From contig NZ_LBNQ01000022.1 in NCBI RefSeq assembly GCF_001005215.1, positions 124,001 to 188,000 of the forward strand: a stretch of DNA of 64,000 nucleotides. Reading direction: 5' to 3'. The DNA is from Lampropedia cohaerens. Lineage in GTDB: Bacteria > Pseudomonadota > Gammaproteobacteria > Burkholderiales > Burkholderiaceae_C. Positions 29,701-38,416 of the stretch are shown here, in pieces; the first letter of the stretch is position 1; every line of letters begins with the position of its first letter. A model generated the notes under the pieces. It ran no database searches, was not told the DNA's origin, and saw only the letters and a list, made by a program, of their open reading frames with translations. The translations under genes and the position numbers were made by a program.

Positions 29701-30526
29701 AATAGCGAAACCCGCGCTTTTCCCACTTGCGACTGGCCGCCAGCGCCGCCGCAATGGTTTGCCCGGTCACGAACTGCTCGCCCATCATGCGCATGGCGGC
29801 GTTCACACCCTGGCGGATCAGCGGCTCGCCGCCCTTGGCAATCAAACGGGTCAGTGCATTGCCAAGCGTTTTCTCGCTGTGCACTGCCGCCAGCTTGCCC
29901 GTCAGCATCAGCCCCCAAGTCGCCGCGTTGACGAAGATCGAGGGCGAGTCCGCATGGGTCTTCCAGTCCCCCTGGCTGACCTTGTCGCGGATCAGCGCAT
30001 CCCGGGTTGCCTTGTCCGGAATGCGCAGCAGGGCCTCGGCCAGGCACATCAGCGCCACCCCTTCCTGACTGGAGAGGTCGTACTCCTGCACCAGAGCCTC
30101 CACGCCACTCTGGTGGGCACGCCTGCTGCGCAGGCCCTCAACCAGCCGTGTGGCCAATTGCCGCACGGCCACCTGATCCGAGGCGCGGGCCGCTTCGATC
30201 AGCTGCGGCACACAATCGGTTTCCCGGCGGCGGTAGGCTGAGGTGATGGCCGCGCGCAATACGGACTGAGGTTGCACATCCTGCGCGAATGCGTAGAACG
30301 GCGTGCGACTTTCCGTCCATGCTGGAGCGCCTTCTCCGCCCCGTGCGCAATCGCCATCGAAGTGGGCCAGCTCTGCCGGCAACGCTCCTTTCTCGATCGC
30401 CTCGATGTAGGCAAGCAGCGCCTGCTTGTGTAACCAGTGCGGCGTGCATCCCAACCGCGCCGCTGCAGCGCGCAGGCGCTCACGCACAGATTCGTCGACC
30501 TTGATGCCCAATGTGGTGGTTGTCAT
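26705..30526 (-). CDS. putA: Trifunctional PutA: proline dehydrogenase, P5C dehydrogenase, repressor
   Basis: 1273 residues from the ATG at 30526. It oxidises proline to glutamate in two channelled steps. Residues 4-47 form a ribbon-helix-helix DNA-binding domain (TLGIKVDESVRERLRAAAAR), so it should also repress its own promoter. The proline dehydrogenase barrel (about 200-530) shows GPGISIKLSALHPRY, RLMVRLVKGAYWDSEIKRAQ and GTHETLLAYLVRRL. The aldehyde dehydrogenase domain (about 610-1065) has the glutamate in AETGGINAM and the cysteine in SAGQRCSALRLL. The C-terminal domain ends at TAAAGGNASLMMIG. No putP transporter gene is adjacent. Confidence 0.96.
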   Translation of the reverse strand: MTTTTLGIKVDESVRERLRAAAARLGCTPHWLHKQALLAYIEAIEKGALPAELAHFDGDCARGGEGAPAWTESRTPFYAFAQDVQPQSVLRAAITSAYRRRETDCVPQLIEAARASDQVAVRQLATRLVEGLRSRRAHQSGVEALVQEYDLSSQEGVALMCLAEALLRIPDKATRDALIRDKVSQGDWKTHADSPSIFVNAATWGLMLTGKLAAVHSEKTLGNALTRLIAKGGEPLIRQGVNAAMRMMGEQFVTGQTIAAALAASRKWEKRGFRYSYDMLGEAAVTEDDALRYLQSYEQAIHAIGQASAGRGIYEGPGISIKLSALHPRYCRAQRERVMQELYPRLRQLVLLARRYDIGLNVDAEEADRLELSLDLLERLCFEPELAGWNGIGFVVQAYQKRAPFVLDYLIDLARRSRHRLMVRLVKGAYWDSEIKRAQVDGLEDYPVYTRKVHTDVAYLACARKLLAVPDAVFPQFASHNAHTLASIYHMAGQNYYPGQYEFQCLHGMGEGLYEQVVGPVAEGKLGRPCRIYAPVGTHETLLAYLVRRLLENGANTSFVHQIGDARIPVEQLVADPVEAALALQPVGQPHARIPFPAELYARQQRRNSAGLDLSNEQRLGSLAAALLASAQTPWQAEPGCACDDALPWQEVRNPADRMDCVGHVRLATPQLAAAAVERARAAAPIWQATPVAERSRILQRAAQLLEEGMQQLMGLLVREAGKTFANAIAEVREAVDFLRYYALQAEAAQRDRDTDDALEPLGVVLCISPWNFPLAIFLGQVSAALAAGNAVVAKPAEQTNLIAAQAVDLLHRAGVPRDALQLVPGEGETVGQALVEHAGVDAVVFTGSTQVARAIQQRLAQRLSDKGKPIPLIAETGGINAMLVDSSALAEQVVLDVLTSAFDSAGQRCSALRLLCVQEDCAERVLEMLRGAMQQLYVGNPDQLSTDVGPVIDAGARADIEAYVAQMQAAGFPVQRLELPAECRHGTFVAPTLIEVRAVGDVQREVFGPVLHVLRYARSEVDAVLQAINALGYGLTFGVHTRIDETVTQVTRRIRAGNLYVNRNIVGAVVGVQPFGGEGLSGTGPKAGGPLYLPRFWTEALRTESRAGPEWVLEQWQDLEGPTGELNRYGVWPRGQVLGAPRTVLGLQRQWQACQRSGNTLLLRDDAALRALVQQAALPQAADGAVRIAWLSREQYAASSFQQALFEGDPDELLAFQQQLAQRPGPLVGVQGLTQEELRQGACYAPERLVREVALSINTAAAGGNASLMMIG

Positions 30527-30872
30527 GGCAATGCCCAAGCAGGTTTCATGCCATTGGGCAATAAGTTAACCTAATTAGCAATGATGGTTAACCCTGCCGA
30601 TGAACAAGTACTACCGTTACGGATGACAACGATGCCATTGGCACCACACGCCAGCAGCGAACACCCCAAAGCGGTGCAGACACGCCGCCAGCCGCCCTAC
30701 AACGGGGACCAGATGCCAGCGAGCTGATGGCCTCCGCATGGTTTGCCGCGACCTCAAAGCGGAATGAATGGGCGCGAACAGGTTTTTGCGCCAGTGCCGA
30801 CACGCGCAATACAGACGCACAACGCTAGAATGGTGCGCTTTGCACTCATTGAAGTGACGGGCTTTTTCGCGC
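30527..30872. promoter_or_regulatory. Divergent putA-lysS regulatory region
   Basis: 346 bases without a gene. Near putA it holds two inverted repeats: TGCCCAA/TTGGGCA (30532-30560, next to the putA start) and GTTAACC/GGTTAAC (30565-30592). Near lysS a TAGAAT (30826-30831) about 42 bases before the start could be its -10; the -35 is unclear. The middle is GC-rich and featureless. Confidence 0.5.
30565..30592. promoter_or_regulatory. Candidate operator upstream of putA
   Basis: Perfect 7-base arms GTTAACC and GGTTAAC spaced by 14 bases in an AT-rich patch, 39 bases upstream of the putA start. The 21-base arm-to-arm period places both on one DNA face. PutA itself or a Lrp-type regulator could bind; neither is shown. 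Confidence 0.5.
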
Positions 30873-32432
30873 ATGTCTGAGCAAACCCCCTCCCCCATTT
30901 CGGAAACGGTACCTCTTGGCACCCAGGAAGAAAACCAGCTGATCGCCGAACGGCGCGAAAAACTGCAGGCCCTCCGTGAGGCCGCAAAGGCGCAAGGCGT
31001 AGCTGCGTTCCCCAACGACTTCCGTCCGCAGCATCGTGCGCAGCCCCTGCACGCGCAGTACGACAGTGTTGCGCCCGAACAGCTGGAGGCCGAAGGCCTA
31101 AGGGTGTCCATTGCCGGGCGCATGATGCTCAAGCGCATCATGGGCAAGGCCAGCTTCGCGACCATCCAGGACGCCACCGGGCGCATCCAGCTCTACATCA
31201 CCCGCGATGCCGTGGGAGAGGCGCTGTATGCCCAGTTCAAGCGCTGGGACCTGGGTGACATCGTGGCCGCCGAAGGCCTGTTGTTCAAGACCAAAACCGG
31301 CGAACTCTCCGTCAAGGTGGAGACGCTGCGGCTGCTGACGAAAAGCCTGCGCCCACTGCCCGACAAGTTTCACGGTGTGGCCGACCAGGAGCTCAAGTAC
31401 CGCCAGCGCTACGTCGATCTGATAACCGACGAGACGACGCGTCAGCGTTTCGTCCAGCGCAGCCAGGGCGTCAACGCCATCCGTAGCTTCATGGTTGAAC
31501 ACGGCTTTCTCGAAGTCGAGACCCCCATGCTGCACCCGATTCCAGGCGGCGCCAATGCCAAGCCGTTTGTGACCTATCACAATGCGCTGGATCAGGAAAT
31601 GTTCCTGCGCATTGCGCCCGAGCTCTATCTCAAGCGCCTGATCGTCGGTGGCTTCGAGCGCGTGTTCGAGATCAATCGCAATTTCCGCAATGAAGGCATT
31701 TCGGTGCGCCACAATCCGGAATTCACGATGATGGAGTTCTATGCGGCGTACTGGAATTACCTGGATCTGATGGACTTCACGGAGGCGCTGTTGCGCCACA
31801 CCGCGCAGCAGACCGCGGGCCAGCTGCAGCTGAGCTACCAGGGCAAGGAGGTCGATCTGGCACAACCCTTTGCGCGCATGACCATCCGTGAAGCAATCCG
31901 CGCCCACTGCGATGGTGGCGAACACGTGGATGAGCGTGACTGGCTGCTGCAGCAATTGCGCAAGGCCGGTCTCAGTGAGCAGGAGCATCAGCTCTCGGGC
32001 CGCTCGCTGGCGAATCTGCAGGTACTCTTGTTCGAGGAAGCCGTCGAACAGCAGCTCTGGCAGCCTACGTTCATCATGGAGCACCCGACCGAGATCTCCC
32101 CGCTGGCCCGTGCCAACGACCAGCGTCCGGAAGTGACCGAGCGCTTCGAGCTCTACATCACTGGTCGTGAGATGGCCAACGGCTTTTCCGAGCTCAATGA
32201 TGCGGAAGACCAGGCCGAGCGCTTCAATGCCCAGGTGCAGGCCAAGGACAGCGGCGACGACGAAGCCATGTATTTCGACCACGACTTCGTGCGGGCGCTG
32301 GAATACGGCATGCCGCCGACGGGAGGCTGCGGCATCGGCATCGACCGGCTGATGATGCTGCTGACCGACAGCCCCAGCATCCGTGACGTGATCCTTTTCC
32401 CGGCCCTGCGCCGCCAGCAGCAGGAGCGCTGA
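30873..32432 (+). CDS. lysS: Lysyl-tRNA synthetase, class II
   Basis: 519 residues. It charges tRNA-Lys. The anticodon-binding OB fold lies at about 75-165 ([20 protein letters not shown]). Motif 2 includes [20 protein letters not shown] and motif 3 is [14 protein letters not shown]. About 70 polar residues precede the OB fold. The next gene starts 20 bases after the stop. Confidence 0.97.
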   Translation: MSEQTPSPISETVPLGTQEENQLIAERREKLQALREAAKAQGVAAFPNDFRPQHRAQPLHAQYDSVAPEQLEAEGLRVSIAGRMMLKRIMGKASFATIQDATGRIQLYITRDAVGEALYAQFKRWDLGDIVAAEGLLFKTKTGELSVKVETLRLLTKSLRPLPDKFHGVADQELKYRQRYVDLITDETTRQRFVQRSQGVNAIRSFMVEHGFLEVETPMLHPIPGGANAKPFVTYHNALDQEMFLRIAPELYLKRLIVGGFERVFEINRNFRNEGISVRHNPEFTMMEFYAAYWNYLDLMDFTEALLRHTAQQTAGQLQLSYQGKEVDLAQPFARMTIREAIRAHCDGGEHVDERDWLLQQLRKAGLSEQEHQLSGRSLANLQVLLFEEAVEQQLWQPTFIMEHPTEISPLARANDQRPEVTERFELYITGREMANGFSELNDAEDQAERFNAQVQAKDSGDDEAMYFDHDFVRALEYGMPPTGGCGIGIDRLMMLLTDSPSIRDVILFPALRRQQQER

Positions 32433-32452
32433 AGGCGCGCCGCTCCCACACC

Positions 32453-33490
32453 ATGAAGCAGCAGCCGTCATCGCGCCCCGTCCTGCAGCCGATGACCGTG
32501 CTCGTCGTCGAGGACCAGTACGCCCTGCGCCAGGCGATGGTGCAGATGCTGCACAACGTTGGTGCTACCCACGTGTGGGAGGCGGGCTCCGGCGCACAGG
32601 CGCAGTTGATCTTCAATGCCCATCAGCCGGACCTGGTACTGCTGGATGTCATCTTGCCCGACTGCAGCGGCCTGGACCTGCTGCGCCGCATCCGCGCCGC
32701 CGAGCGGCAGGCAGACAGCCCTGCATGGACGCCGATTGTTCTGGTCTCCAGCCTGGATGACGAAGCAGCCATCTGGGACGGCATCCTCGCCGGAGGCGAC
32801 GACTATCTCGCCAAGCCCGTCTCACCCACCATTCTTGCGGCCAAGATGCTGGCGATGCAGCGTCTGCAGCATACGCGCCGCCAACTGGAGGTCACGGGCG
32901 CTGCGTTGCGCCAGGCCAATACATTGCTGGAGCAGCTGGTCGAGATCGACCCCTTGACGGAGCTGACCAACCGGCGCGGACTGGACCGCATTCTGACCGT
33001 GGAACTGGGTGCCGCGCTGCGCGAGCAGAAACCCTTGTCGCTGATTCTTTGCGACATCGACTACTTCAAACAGCTCAATGACGCTGCTGGGCATGTCCAT
33101 GGAGATGCGGTATTGCGTCAGGTCGCGCAGCTGTTGCGCAGCGCCTGCATGCGGCCACGTGACGTCGCCGTGCGTTATGGCGGCGAGGAATTTCTGCTGG
33201 TGCTGCCGGGCACGCCCCAGTCCGGCGCCATGACGCTGGCGCGGGGCATTCAACACGTGTTGGCCGAGGTGGCCATTGCGCATCCGGCTTCGCCCGTGGC
33301 GTCGCACGTCAGCCTTTCTGGCGGCATCGTGACGCTGGACCACTACGCCAGCGAGGTATGCCAAGCCGAACTGCTCGAACAGGCCGATGCCGCGCTGTAT
33401 GCGGCCAAGGCCGGCGGGCGCAACCGTTTCGTGCACGTGCGCGATGGCGCGCAATCCGGGCGCGCTGGTCACGCCTCCGGCGAACAGTAG
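32453..33490 (+). CDS. Response regulator with diguanylate cyclase (REC-GGDEF) output
   Basis: 345 residues, 20 bases after lysS and likely co-transcribed. The receiver domain is at about 14-135, with the acid pair E20/D21, phospho-acceptor D65 (LVLLDVILPD) and K121. A short helix links it to the GGDEF domain (about 165-330). The active site reads RYGGEEF (243-247), so cyclase activity is expected. RPRD at 234-237 lies five residues before it and is an intact product-inhibition I-site. It should make c-di-GMP when phosphorylated, similar to WspR/PleD. No partner kinase is nearby. Confidence 0.93.
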   Translation: MKQQPSSRPVLQPMTVLVVEDQYALRQAMVQMLHNVGATHVWEAGSGAQAQLIFNAHQPDLVLLDVILPDCSGLDLLRRIRAAERQADSPAWTPIVLVSSLDDEAAIWDGILAGGDDYLAKPVSPTILAAKMLAMQRLQHTRRQLEVTGAALRQANTLLEQLVEIDPLTELTNRRGLDRILTVELGAALREQKPLSLILCDIDYFKQLNDAAGHVHGDAVLRQVAQLLRSACMRPRDVAVRYGGEEFLLVLPGTPQSGAMTLARGIQHVLAEVAIAHPASPVASHVSLSGGIVTLDHYASEVCQAELLEQADAALYAAKAGGRNRFVHVRDGAQSGRAGHASGEQ

Positions 33491-33579
33491 CACCCGGAAC
33501 CACGGGCATGGAACCTGCGCGGCAGGCCCAGGTCCGGACCTCGCATTTCTATCCCCGTTTCAACACGCTGTAAGCTGCC

Positions 33580-34176
33580 ATGGAATTCTCTCTGCCCGAC
33601 TGGATGCACGTGCATCTGCCGCATCTGCCCCTGGTACTGCGCATTGCCGGCCTGGTGCTGGCGGCCTGGCTGATCAAGCGGCTGGTATGGCGCGTGGTGG
33701 GGCGCCTCGGCGAGGTCTACCATCTGCCACCGGGCATGCTGGTGCCGCTTCGCACCGTCCTGGGCTGGGTCATCGTGCTGGTGGCGCTGCTGGCCATCAT
33801 GCAGCAGCTTGGCGTATCTGCGGCAGTCATCTGGTCCGCCTTCACGGGCTTTGCCGCCGTTGCGGCCGTCGCATTCTTTGCGGCCTGGAGTGTTCTGTCC
33901 AACCTTTTCTGCTCGTTTTTGCTGTTCACTTCGGTACCGTTTCGCATCGGCGACCGGCTGGAGGTGCTCGATGCCTCGGACAAGCCTGGCGTCAAGGGAA
34001 GGGTGCTGGAAATCCGCCTGCTCTACACTGTGCTGGAAGATTTGACCGATGAATCGTCCCGTGGCGCAAGGCTGCAGATTCCCAACAGTGCGTTCTTTCA
34101 GAAAACGCTGCGCCGCTGGCCCGCCGGGTATGACGATGCCCAGCAGTTCCGGTGGGGCGCTGACAGCACTTTCTGA
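33580..34176 (+). CDS. Small MscS-family mechanosensitive channel protein
   Basis: 198 residues. Three hydrophobic spans (about 18-36, 58-80, 85-118). The last has the Gly/Ala-rich pore-helix pattern FTGFAAVAAVAFFAAWSVLS, then FRIGDRLEVLD starts the beta domain. The large C-terminal alpha/beta vestibule of E. coli MscS is lacking. It is a minimal channel-like protein; osmotic gating is inferred from the family. Confidence 0.85.
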   Translation: MEFSLPDWMHVHLPHLPLVLRIAGLVLAAWLIKRLVWRVVGRLGEVYHLPPGMLVPLRTVLGWVIVLVALLAIMQQLGVSAAVIWSAFTGFAAVAAVAFFAAWSVLSNLFCSFLLFTSVPFRIGDRLEVLDASDKPGVKGRVLEIRLLYTVLEDLTDESSRGARLQIPNSAFFQKTLRRWPAGYDDAQQFRWGADSTF

Positions 34177-34392
34177 CAGTTTTTCATGATTGGTTCACAT
34201 GTTGGTAACAAACCACAAATTTGCATGAATGGCATAAATTTTGCTTTCAGAGCCGTCAAGCGTGGCTAAACTCACGCGCCATCCCTGCCGTTTCTCTGGA
34301 TTGGTCGAGACGGAAGGGATGTCGATGGAAGCTGGCAACATGGCACATGCCTGAGGCACAGTCCTTTGAACCACTCTTACCTTTCACATGCC
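34177..34392. promoter_or_regulatory. Porin promoter and leader region
   Basis: AT-rich stretch at 34180-34255 with TTGGTAACA (about 34203) and CATAAATTT (about 34234) that could serve as -35 and -10 elements. It is followed by a GC-richer leader up to the porin start. A weak ribosome site precedes the ATG at 34393. Confidence 0.35.
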
Positions 34393-35421
34393 ATGAAAAA
34401 AAATGTCTTTCTTGCGCTGATCCCCATGCTGGCCGTAAGCGCTGCGGCCCAGGCTCAGAGTAACGTGACCCTCTACGGCCGCATCAACACCACGGTAGAG
34501 CATCAGAAATTCCAGGGCGAGTCTTCCACGACTGGCCTGCACAGCAACTCGTCGTTCATTGGCTTTCGCGGCGTCGAGGATCTGGGTTCGGGCCTGAAGG
34601 CTGGTTTCGTGCTGGAGCAGCAGATCGATGCGACCAACGGAGCTGCCAGCGGTTTTGAACGCGAAACGCACATAAGCCTGTCTGGTGCATTTGGTACGCT
34701 GAAGGCCGGAAATTACAACTCCACCGCCTATACCTACACCGCTGACTACATCAGCATGCACAACCACGACACAGGTTCTTCGGCCGATGCCCTGTTCGCT
34801 TACGTGGTTCCCAACGATACCAAGATCGGCTATATCAGCCCTGATTTCGGTGGCTTCTCCTTCGAAGTGGGCTATGGCTTCGAAGACAACCATGGTGACA
34901 AATCGCCCTACGATCTGAGCCTGCGTTACGTCTACGGAGACTTCGACCTAGGCGCAGGCTACGCCAAGTGGGACGAGGCCGAAGCTTTCACCATCCGCGC
35001 GCTCTATCACAACGGGACGTTTGCACTGGGCGGCTATGTCCAGTATGACGACAATGGTCATGCTGGAACAGTGGCAAATTGGATAAACGGTCAACTGCCT
35101 GCAGGCACGCCTCCTGTATCGGCATCTGATGTAACCAATGCCTTTGATCTCGGCGACCGCCTGTCCGCACGCCTTGTCGGTGCCTACTACTTCGGCAACT
35201 CCGAACTGCATGCCAACGTGGGCTGGGCCGATGAGTACGACAACGTGGCCGACAGCGACGCCCTGCAGTACACACTGGCCTACAACTACAACCTGAGCAA
35301 GCGCACCAAGCTGTACGGTTTCTACACCCACATCGACAACAAGCGCAATGCCATCTACGGCGGCGCTGATGCCGGCAAGGACTTCAGCTCCTTCGCGCTG
35401 GGTGTTCGCCACCTGTTCTGA
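34393..35421 (+). CDS. General porin, Gram-negative Omp32/OmpC type
   Basis: 342 residues from the ATG at 34393. The signal peptide MKKNVFLALIPMLAVSAAAQ-A is cleaved at AQA|Q. The mature start QSNVTLYGRINTTVE, the repeated amphipathic beta strands and the terminal SSFALGVRHLF with final Phe are those of a trimeric 16-strand beta-proteobacterial porin. It sits in the outer membrane as a diffusion channel. It has its own promoter and a strong terminator. Confidence 0.93.
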   Translation: MKKNVFLALIPMLAVSAAAQAQSNVTLYGRINTTVEHQKFQGESSTTGLHSNSSFIGFRGVEDLGSGLKAGFVLEQQIDATNGAASGFERETHISLSGAFGTLKAGNYNSTAYTYTADYISMHNHDTGSSADALFAYVVPNDTKIGYISPDFGGFSFEVGYGFEDNHGDKSPYDLSLRYVYGDFDLGAGYAKWDEAEAFTIRALYHNGTFALGGYVQYDDNGHAGTVANWINGQLPAGTPPVSASDVTNAFDLGDRLSARLVGAYYFGNSELHANVGWADEYDNVADSDALQYTLAYNYNLSKRTKLYGFYTHIDNKRNAIYGGADAGKDFSSFALGVRHLF

Positions 35422-35442
35422 CCTGCCTGCAATGGCATGACT

Positions 35443-35478
35443 ACTGCCAGTCTAGCGTGCGATGCTAGGTCTGGCAGT
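35443..35478 (+). repeat. Long imperfect hairpin after the porin gene
   Basis: ACTGCCAG then CTAGC pair with GCTAG then CTGGCAGT, giving 13 paired bases with one small internal bulge. It lies 22 bases after the porin stop and just before the terminator, and may stabilise the mRNA 3' end. Confidence 0.6.
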
Positions 35479-35491
35479 GGCAATCGATCAC

Positions 35492-35524
35492 CCGCGACCG
35501 CCGCAAGGCAGTCGCGGTTTTTTT
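35492..35524 (+). terminator. Rho-independent terminator of the porin gene
   Basis: Stem CCGCGAC/GTCGCGG with a 12-base loop, followed by seven Ts. Confidence 0.9.
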
Positions 35525-35585
35525 CTGTTCGCAGCGTGCGGGAAAGAAGCGCCGGCCAGTCTTTGTAAAGCGCTGGACTGCCCTA

Positions 35586-36605
35586 TCAGAGATGGCCCCA
35601 TATCAGCATCGCCTCGCGAGCGCCCACCCGCAAGGAAACCTCCGCGCCAAACGGCAAGCACACCTTGGTGGACACGTGGCCAAACGGCAGCCCGGTCAGC
35701 ACGGGCACGCTCACCCGCTGACGCAGCGCTGCCACAACCTTGGTGAGATTGAAGCCGCGATCGTGCGGAATCACGCGTGCGTCGGTAAAGTGCCCGAGCA
35801 AAATGGCCTGCTGCGCTGCCAGCACACCTGCCTGCTCCAGCTGCACGAGCATGCGCTCGATGCGATACGGAGGCTCTCCCACGTCTTCAAGAAAGAGAAT
35901 GCCGCCTTTGATCGCGGGAAAGTAAGGCGTGCCAATGAGCGAGGTCAGTACGGCCAGATTGCCGCCCCACAGCGTGGCCTGGGCGATCTCCAACCCATCA
36001 TAGGGCGCGCAGTCCTTGCGGATGCGCCAGCCGGTGCCCTCCCCCACGCCATGGAGCACATCCTCAAAGCAAGCCAGGGTGATCTCATCGGGCTGCGGCG
36101 TTGCGCCAAAGTCCACGCCAAGGCTTGCACCCGCCCAGGTGATGCGTCCGGTACGGGCGTACAGCGCCATTTGCAATGCCGTGAAATCACTAAACCCCAT
36201 GAACTGCGTGCCGCGGTCGATCGCGCTGGCAATGCGGGCGTAGTCAAGCAGCGGCAGCAGATGATTGATGCCATATCCGCCGCGGCTGATCAGGGCCAGA
36301 TCAGCGCCGCTATCGGCAGCGCGGTGTACGGCGGCAACCCGGCTGGCATGGTCGCCAGCGAACCGGGTGGCACGTGCCAGTACGGCCTCGTCAAGCGTGA
36401 CGTGGTAGCCCGACTTCTTGAGCCAGCGCACACCACGGTGAAATGCGGTCTTGTCCTGTACTGCTCCCGAAGGGGAATAGACGTAGATGCGAGGCGCTTT
36501 CTGCGACGCATCCTCGGCTGCGACATCGGACGCGGTCATCCCGGCATGATCGTGCGTCGGGTTCTGGCAGCACGGGTCGCTGCAGTAACTCTTGAAAGTA
36601 GCCAT
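35586..36605 (-). CDS. LD-carboxypeptidase (peptidase S66, LdcA-like)
   Basis: 339 residues from the ATG at 36605 (others: 36650, 36539). It should cut the terminal D-Ala from muropeptide tetrapeptides during wall recycling. The core starts at RIYVYSPSGAV. The nucleophile is probably the serine in FMGFSDFTAL, supported by ISRGGYGINHLLP. ATLWGGNLAVL and LFLEDVGEPPYRIERML carry the conserved Glu region, and LLGHFTDAR probably the histidine. An N-terminal extension includes a Cys/His cluster (CSDPCCQNPTHDH) with coding-like third positions. Confidence 0.88.
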   Translation of the reverse strand: MATFKSYCSDPCCQNPTHDHAGMTASDVAAEDASQKAPRIYVYSPSGAVQDKTAFHRGVRWLKKSGYHVTLDEAVLARATRFAGDHASRVAAVHRAADSGADLALISRGGYGINHLLPLLDYARIASAIDRGTQFMGFSDFTALQMALYARTGRITWAGASLGVDFGATPQPDEITLACFEDVLHGVGEGTGWRIRKDCAPYDGLEIAQATLWGGNLAVLTSLIGTPYFPAIKGGILFLEDVGEPPYRIERMLVQLEQAGVLAAQQAILLGHFTDARVIPHDRGFNLTKVVAALRQRVSVPVLTGLPFGHVSTKVCLPFGAEVSLRVGAREAMLIWGHL

Positions 36606-36805
36606 CTGGGTCAGAAATCCATTTCGATTGGGCTGCATTGTTGCGCACAAATGCGACGCGAGTGCACAACGCGCGCACCGGCAGGATGCAACCGGGTATC
36701 CATGCCGCTACCATAGCGCCAGCAGCGTGTGGCATGCCGATGGCCGCAATCGCTTCCTTGCGCGCCACATGCCGCTGCTTTTTGAACTGGTTCCGAAATC
36801 CCACC

Positions 36806-37534
36806 ATGCCCCCTTCCCCGCTTGTGCCCATTTCCACGGAAGCGGCTTCGGCCAACGTAGCCCTGCCGCGCCCGACCAGGCCCAAGGCGCTGTATGAGGA
36901 CAAGTACCTTCTGGTACTGGTCAAGCCGCACGAATTCCTGAGCGTGCCGGGCCGCGGCGAGGACAAGCTCGACTCCCTCGCCTGGCGGGCTCAGCAGTAC
37001 TGGCGCAACGCCCGCATCGTGCACCGCCTGGACATGTCCACCTCCGGCCTGCTGGTGCTCGCGCGCAGTGCGCAGGTACACCGCCAGCTGTCCATCGCCT
37101 TCGCCGAGCGGCGTGTGCACAAGCGCTACGTGGCGGTCGTCGCTGGCGCCATGGCCCCGCCTGCAACCGCCGATGGCTGGGGCGTGATTGACAAGCCACT
37201 CGCATTCGACTGGGAGCGCCGGCCGTTGCACATCGTGGACCACGACAACGGCAAGCCGAGCCAGACGCGCTGGCGCATTGCGCTGCCGCCTGTCGGCGCA
37301 CCGACGTACGCAATCCCCCATACCAGGCTGGAGCTTGAGCCGGTAACCGGTCGCACACACCAATTGCGCGTGCACTTGCAAAGTATGGGCCATCCCATTC
37401 TCGGCGACCCGCTGTACGCGCAGGATGCTGCCCTGCGGGCCGCACCGCGCCTGCTGCTGCATGCGCGCGAATTGGGGTTCACGCACCCCATCACCGGCGA
37501 GGAGATGTTTTTCGAACTGCCGCCCGATTTCTGA
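36806..37534 (+). CDS. RluA-family pseudouridine synthase
   Basis: 242 residues from the ATG at 36806; in-frame codons upstream lack conservation. It isomerises specific uridines in rRNA or tRNA. The catalytic aspartate is in RIVHRLDMSTSGLLVLAR. The family segments RVHKRYVAVVAG, TRLELEPVTGRTHQLRVHLQ and GHPILGDPLYA are all present. There is no S4 domain, so it resembles RluA/TruC rather than RluC/D. Its exact target is not readable. Confidence 0.92.
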   Translation: MPPSPLVPISTEAASANVALPRPTRPKALYEDKYLLVLVKPHEFLSVPGRGEDKLDSLAWRAQQYWRNARIVHRLDMSTSGLLVLARSAQVHRQLSIAFAERRVHKRYVAVVAGAMAPPATADGWGVIDKPLAFDWERRPLHIVDHDNGKPSQTRWRIALPPVGAPTYAIPHTRLELEPVTGRTHQLRVHLQSMGHPILGDPLYAQDAALRAAPRLLLHARELGFTHPITGEEMFFELPPDF

Positions 37535-37567
37535 TGCTGCATGTGCGGCGACTGCGAGGAGGAACCA

Positions 37568-38332
37568 ATGACCCCGACAACCCCGACCCTGACCATACTC
37601 ACCGGCAGCTCTCGCGGCATGGGCGCAGCCATGGCCGAGCAATTGTTGCAGCGCGGCGATGCCGTGTTGGGCATCGCACGCAGCACCAACGACCACCTGC
37701 AGGCGCTGGCAGCGCAGCATGGCACCTGGCTGCAGCAGTGGTCACATGATCTGGGTGACGCCAGACCGGCAGCGGCGCAGCTGGCACGCTGGCTGGAGCA
37801 GCAGGATCCCCGGCAATGGCGGGAGATCCGCCTGATCAACAATGTCGGCGTGATTCCTGCAATCGCGCCATTGGATAAGCTTCCTGCCGATGCCATTACG
37901 CAAGGCCTGCGGGTCGGCCTGGAGTCAGTCATGCTCATCACCGCGGCATTCCTCTCAGCCACTGCCGCATGGAAGACGCCGCGCAAGGTACTCTCCATCT
38001 CCTCGGGACTGGGGCGCAGACCGATGGCATCACAGACGATCTACTGCGCTGCCAAGGCCGGTATCGACCACTTCAGCCGGTGCCTGGCACTGGAAGAAGC
38101 GCGCAAGCCCCATGGCGCACGCGTGTGCGCACTGGCGCCGGGCGTGATCGCCACCGACATGCAGCAACAGCTGCGTTCGGCCGATGCCGCAGATTTCCCG
38201 GACCGCGCGCGCTTCGAATCGCTGCTGGCGCGTGGTGAACTGCTGACGCCGCAGCAAGCCGCCAGCCACGTCCTAGCGCGCCTGGAGCGCAGCAGCTTTG
38301 GCGAAACCGTCATTGATGACGTACGCGATTGA
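37568..38332 (+). CDS. Short-chain dehydrogenase/reductase (SDR)
   Basis: 254 residues. The ATG at 37568 is set by the ribosome site GAGGAGGAACCA. Cofactor motif TGSSRGMGAAMA, NNVG in place of NNAG, catalytic Ser in ILSISSGLGRR and YCAAK. The pattern is nearest to sepiapterin/benzil reductase-like SDRs that use NADPH. The substrate is unknown. It follows the pseudouridine synthase by 33 bases. Confidence 0.88.
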   Translation: MTPTTPTLTILTGSSRGMGAAMAEQLLQRGDAVLGIARSTNDHLQALAAQHGTWLQQWSHDLGDARPAAAQLARWLEQQDPRQWREIRLINNVGVIPAIAPLDKLPADAITQGLRVGLESVMLITAAFLSATAAWKTPRKVLSISSGLGRRPMASQTIYCAAKAGIDHFSRCLALEEARKPHGARVCALAPGVIATDMQQQLRSADAADFPDRARFESLLARGELLTPQQAASHVLARLERSSFGETVIDDVRD

Positions 38333-38391
38333 TGATTGATGGCAGACCGCCGGATATCACCGGCCGGTAAAAATCGCGCCTACGTCACAGA

Positions 38392-38409
38392 CCGCCTGTT
38401 GCCAGGCGG
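38392..38409. terminator. Hairpin between convergent SDR and thiolase genes
   Basis: Perfect 7-base stem CCGCCTG/CAGGCGG with loop TTGC, no T run on either side. It lies between the two stop codons. Confidence 0.35.
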
Positions 38410-38416
38410 CCCACAC

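Noticed and set aside
28754-30241. 495-codon plus-strand frame inside putA
   Set aside because: Antisense to the conserved proline dehydrogenase domain; no ribosome site or recognisable motif.
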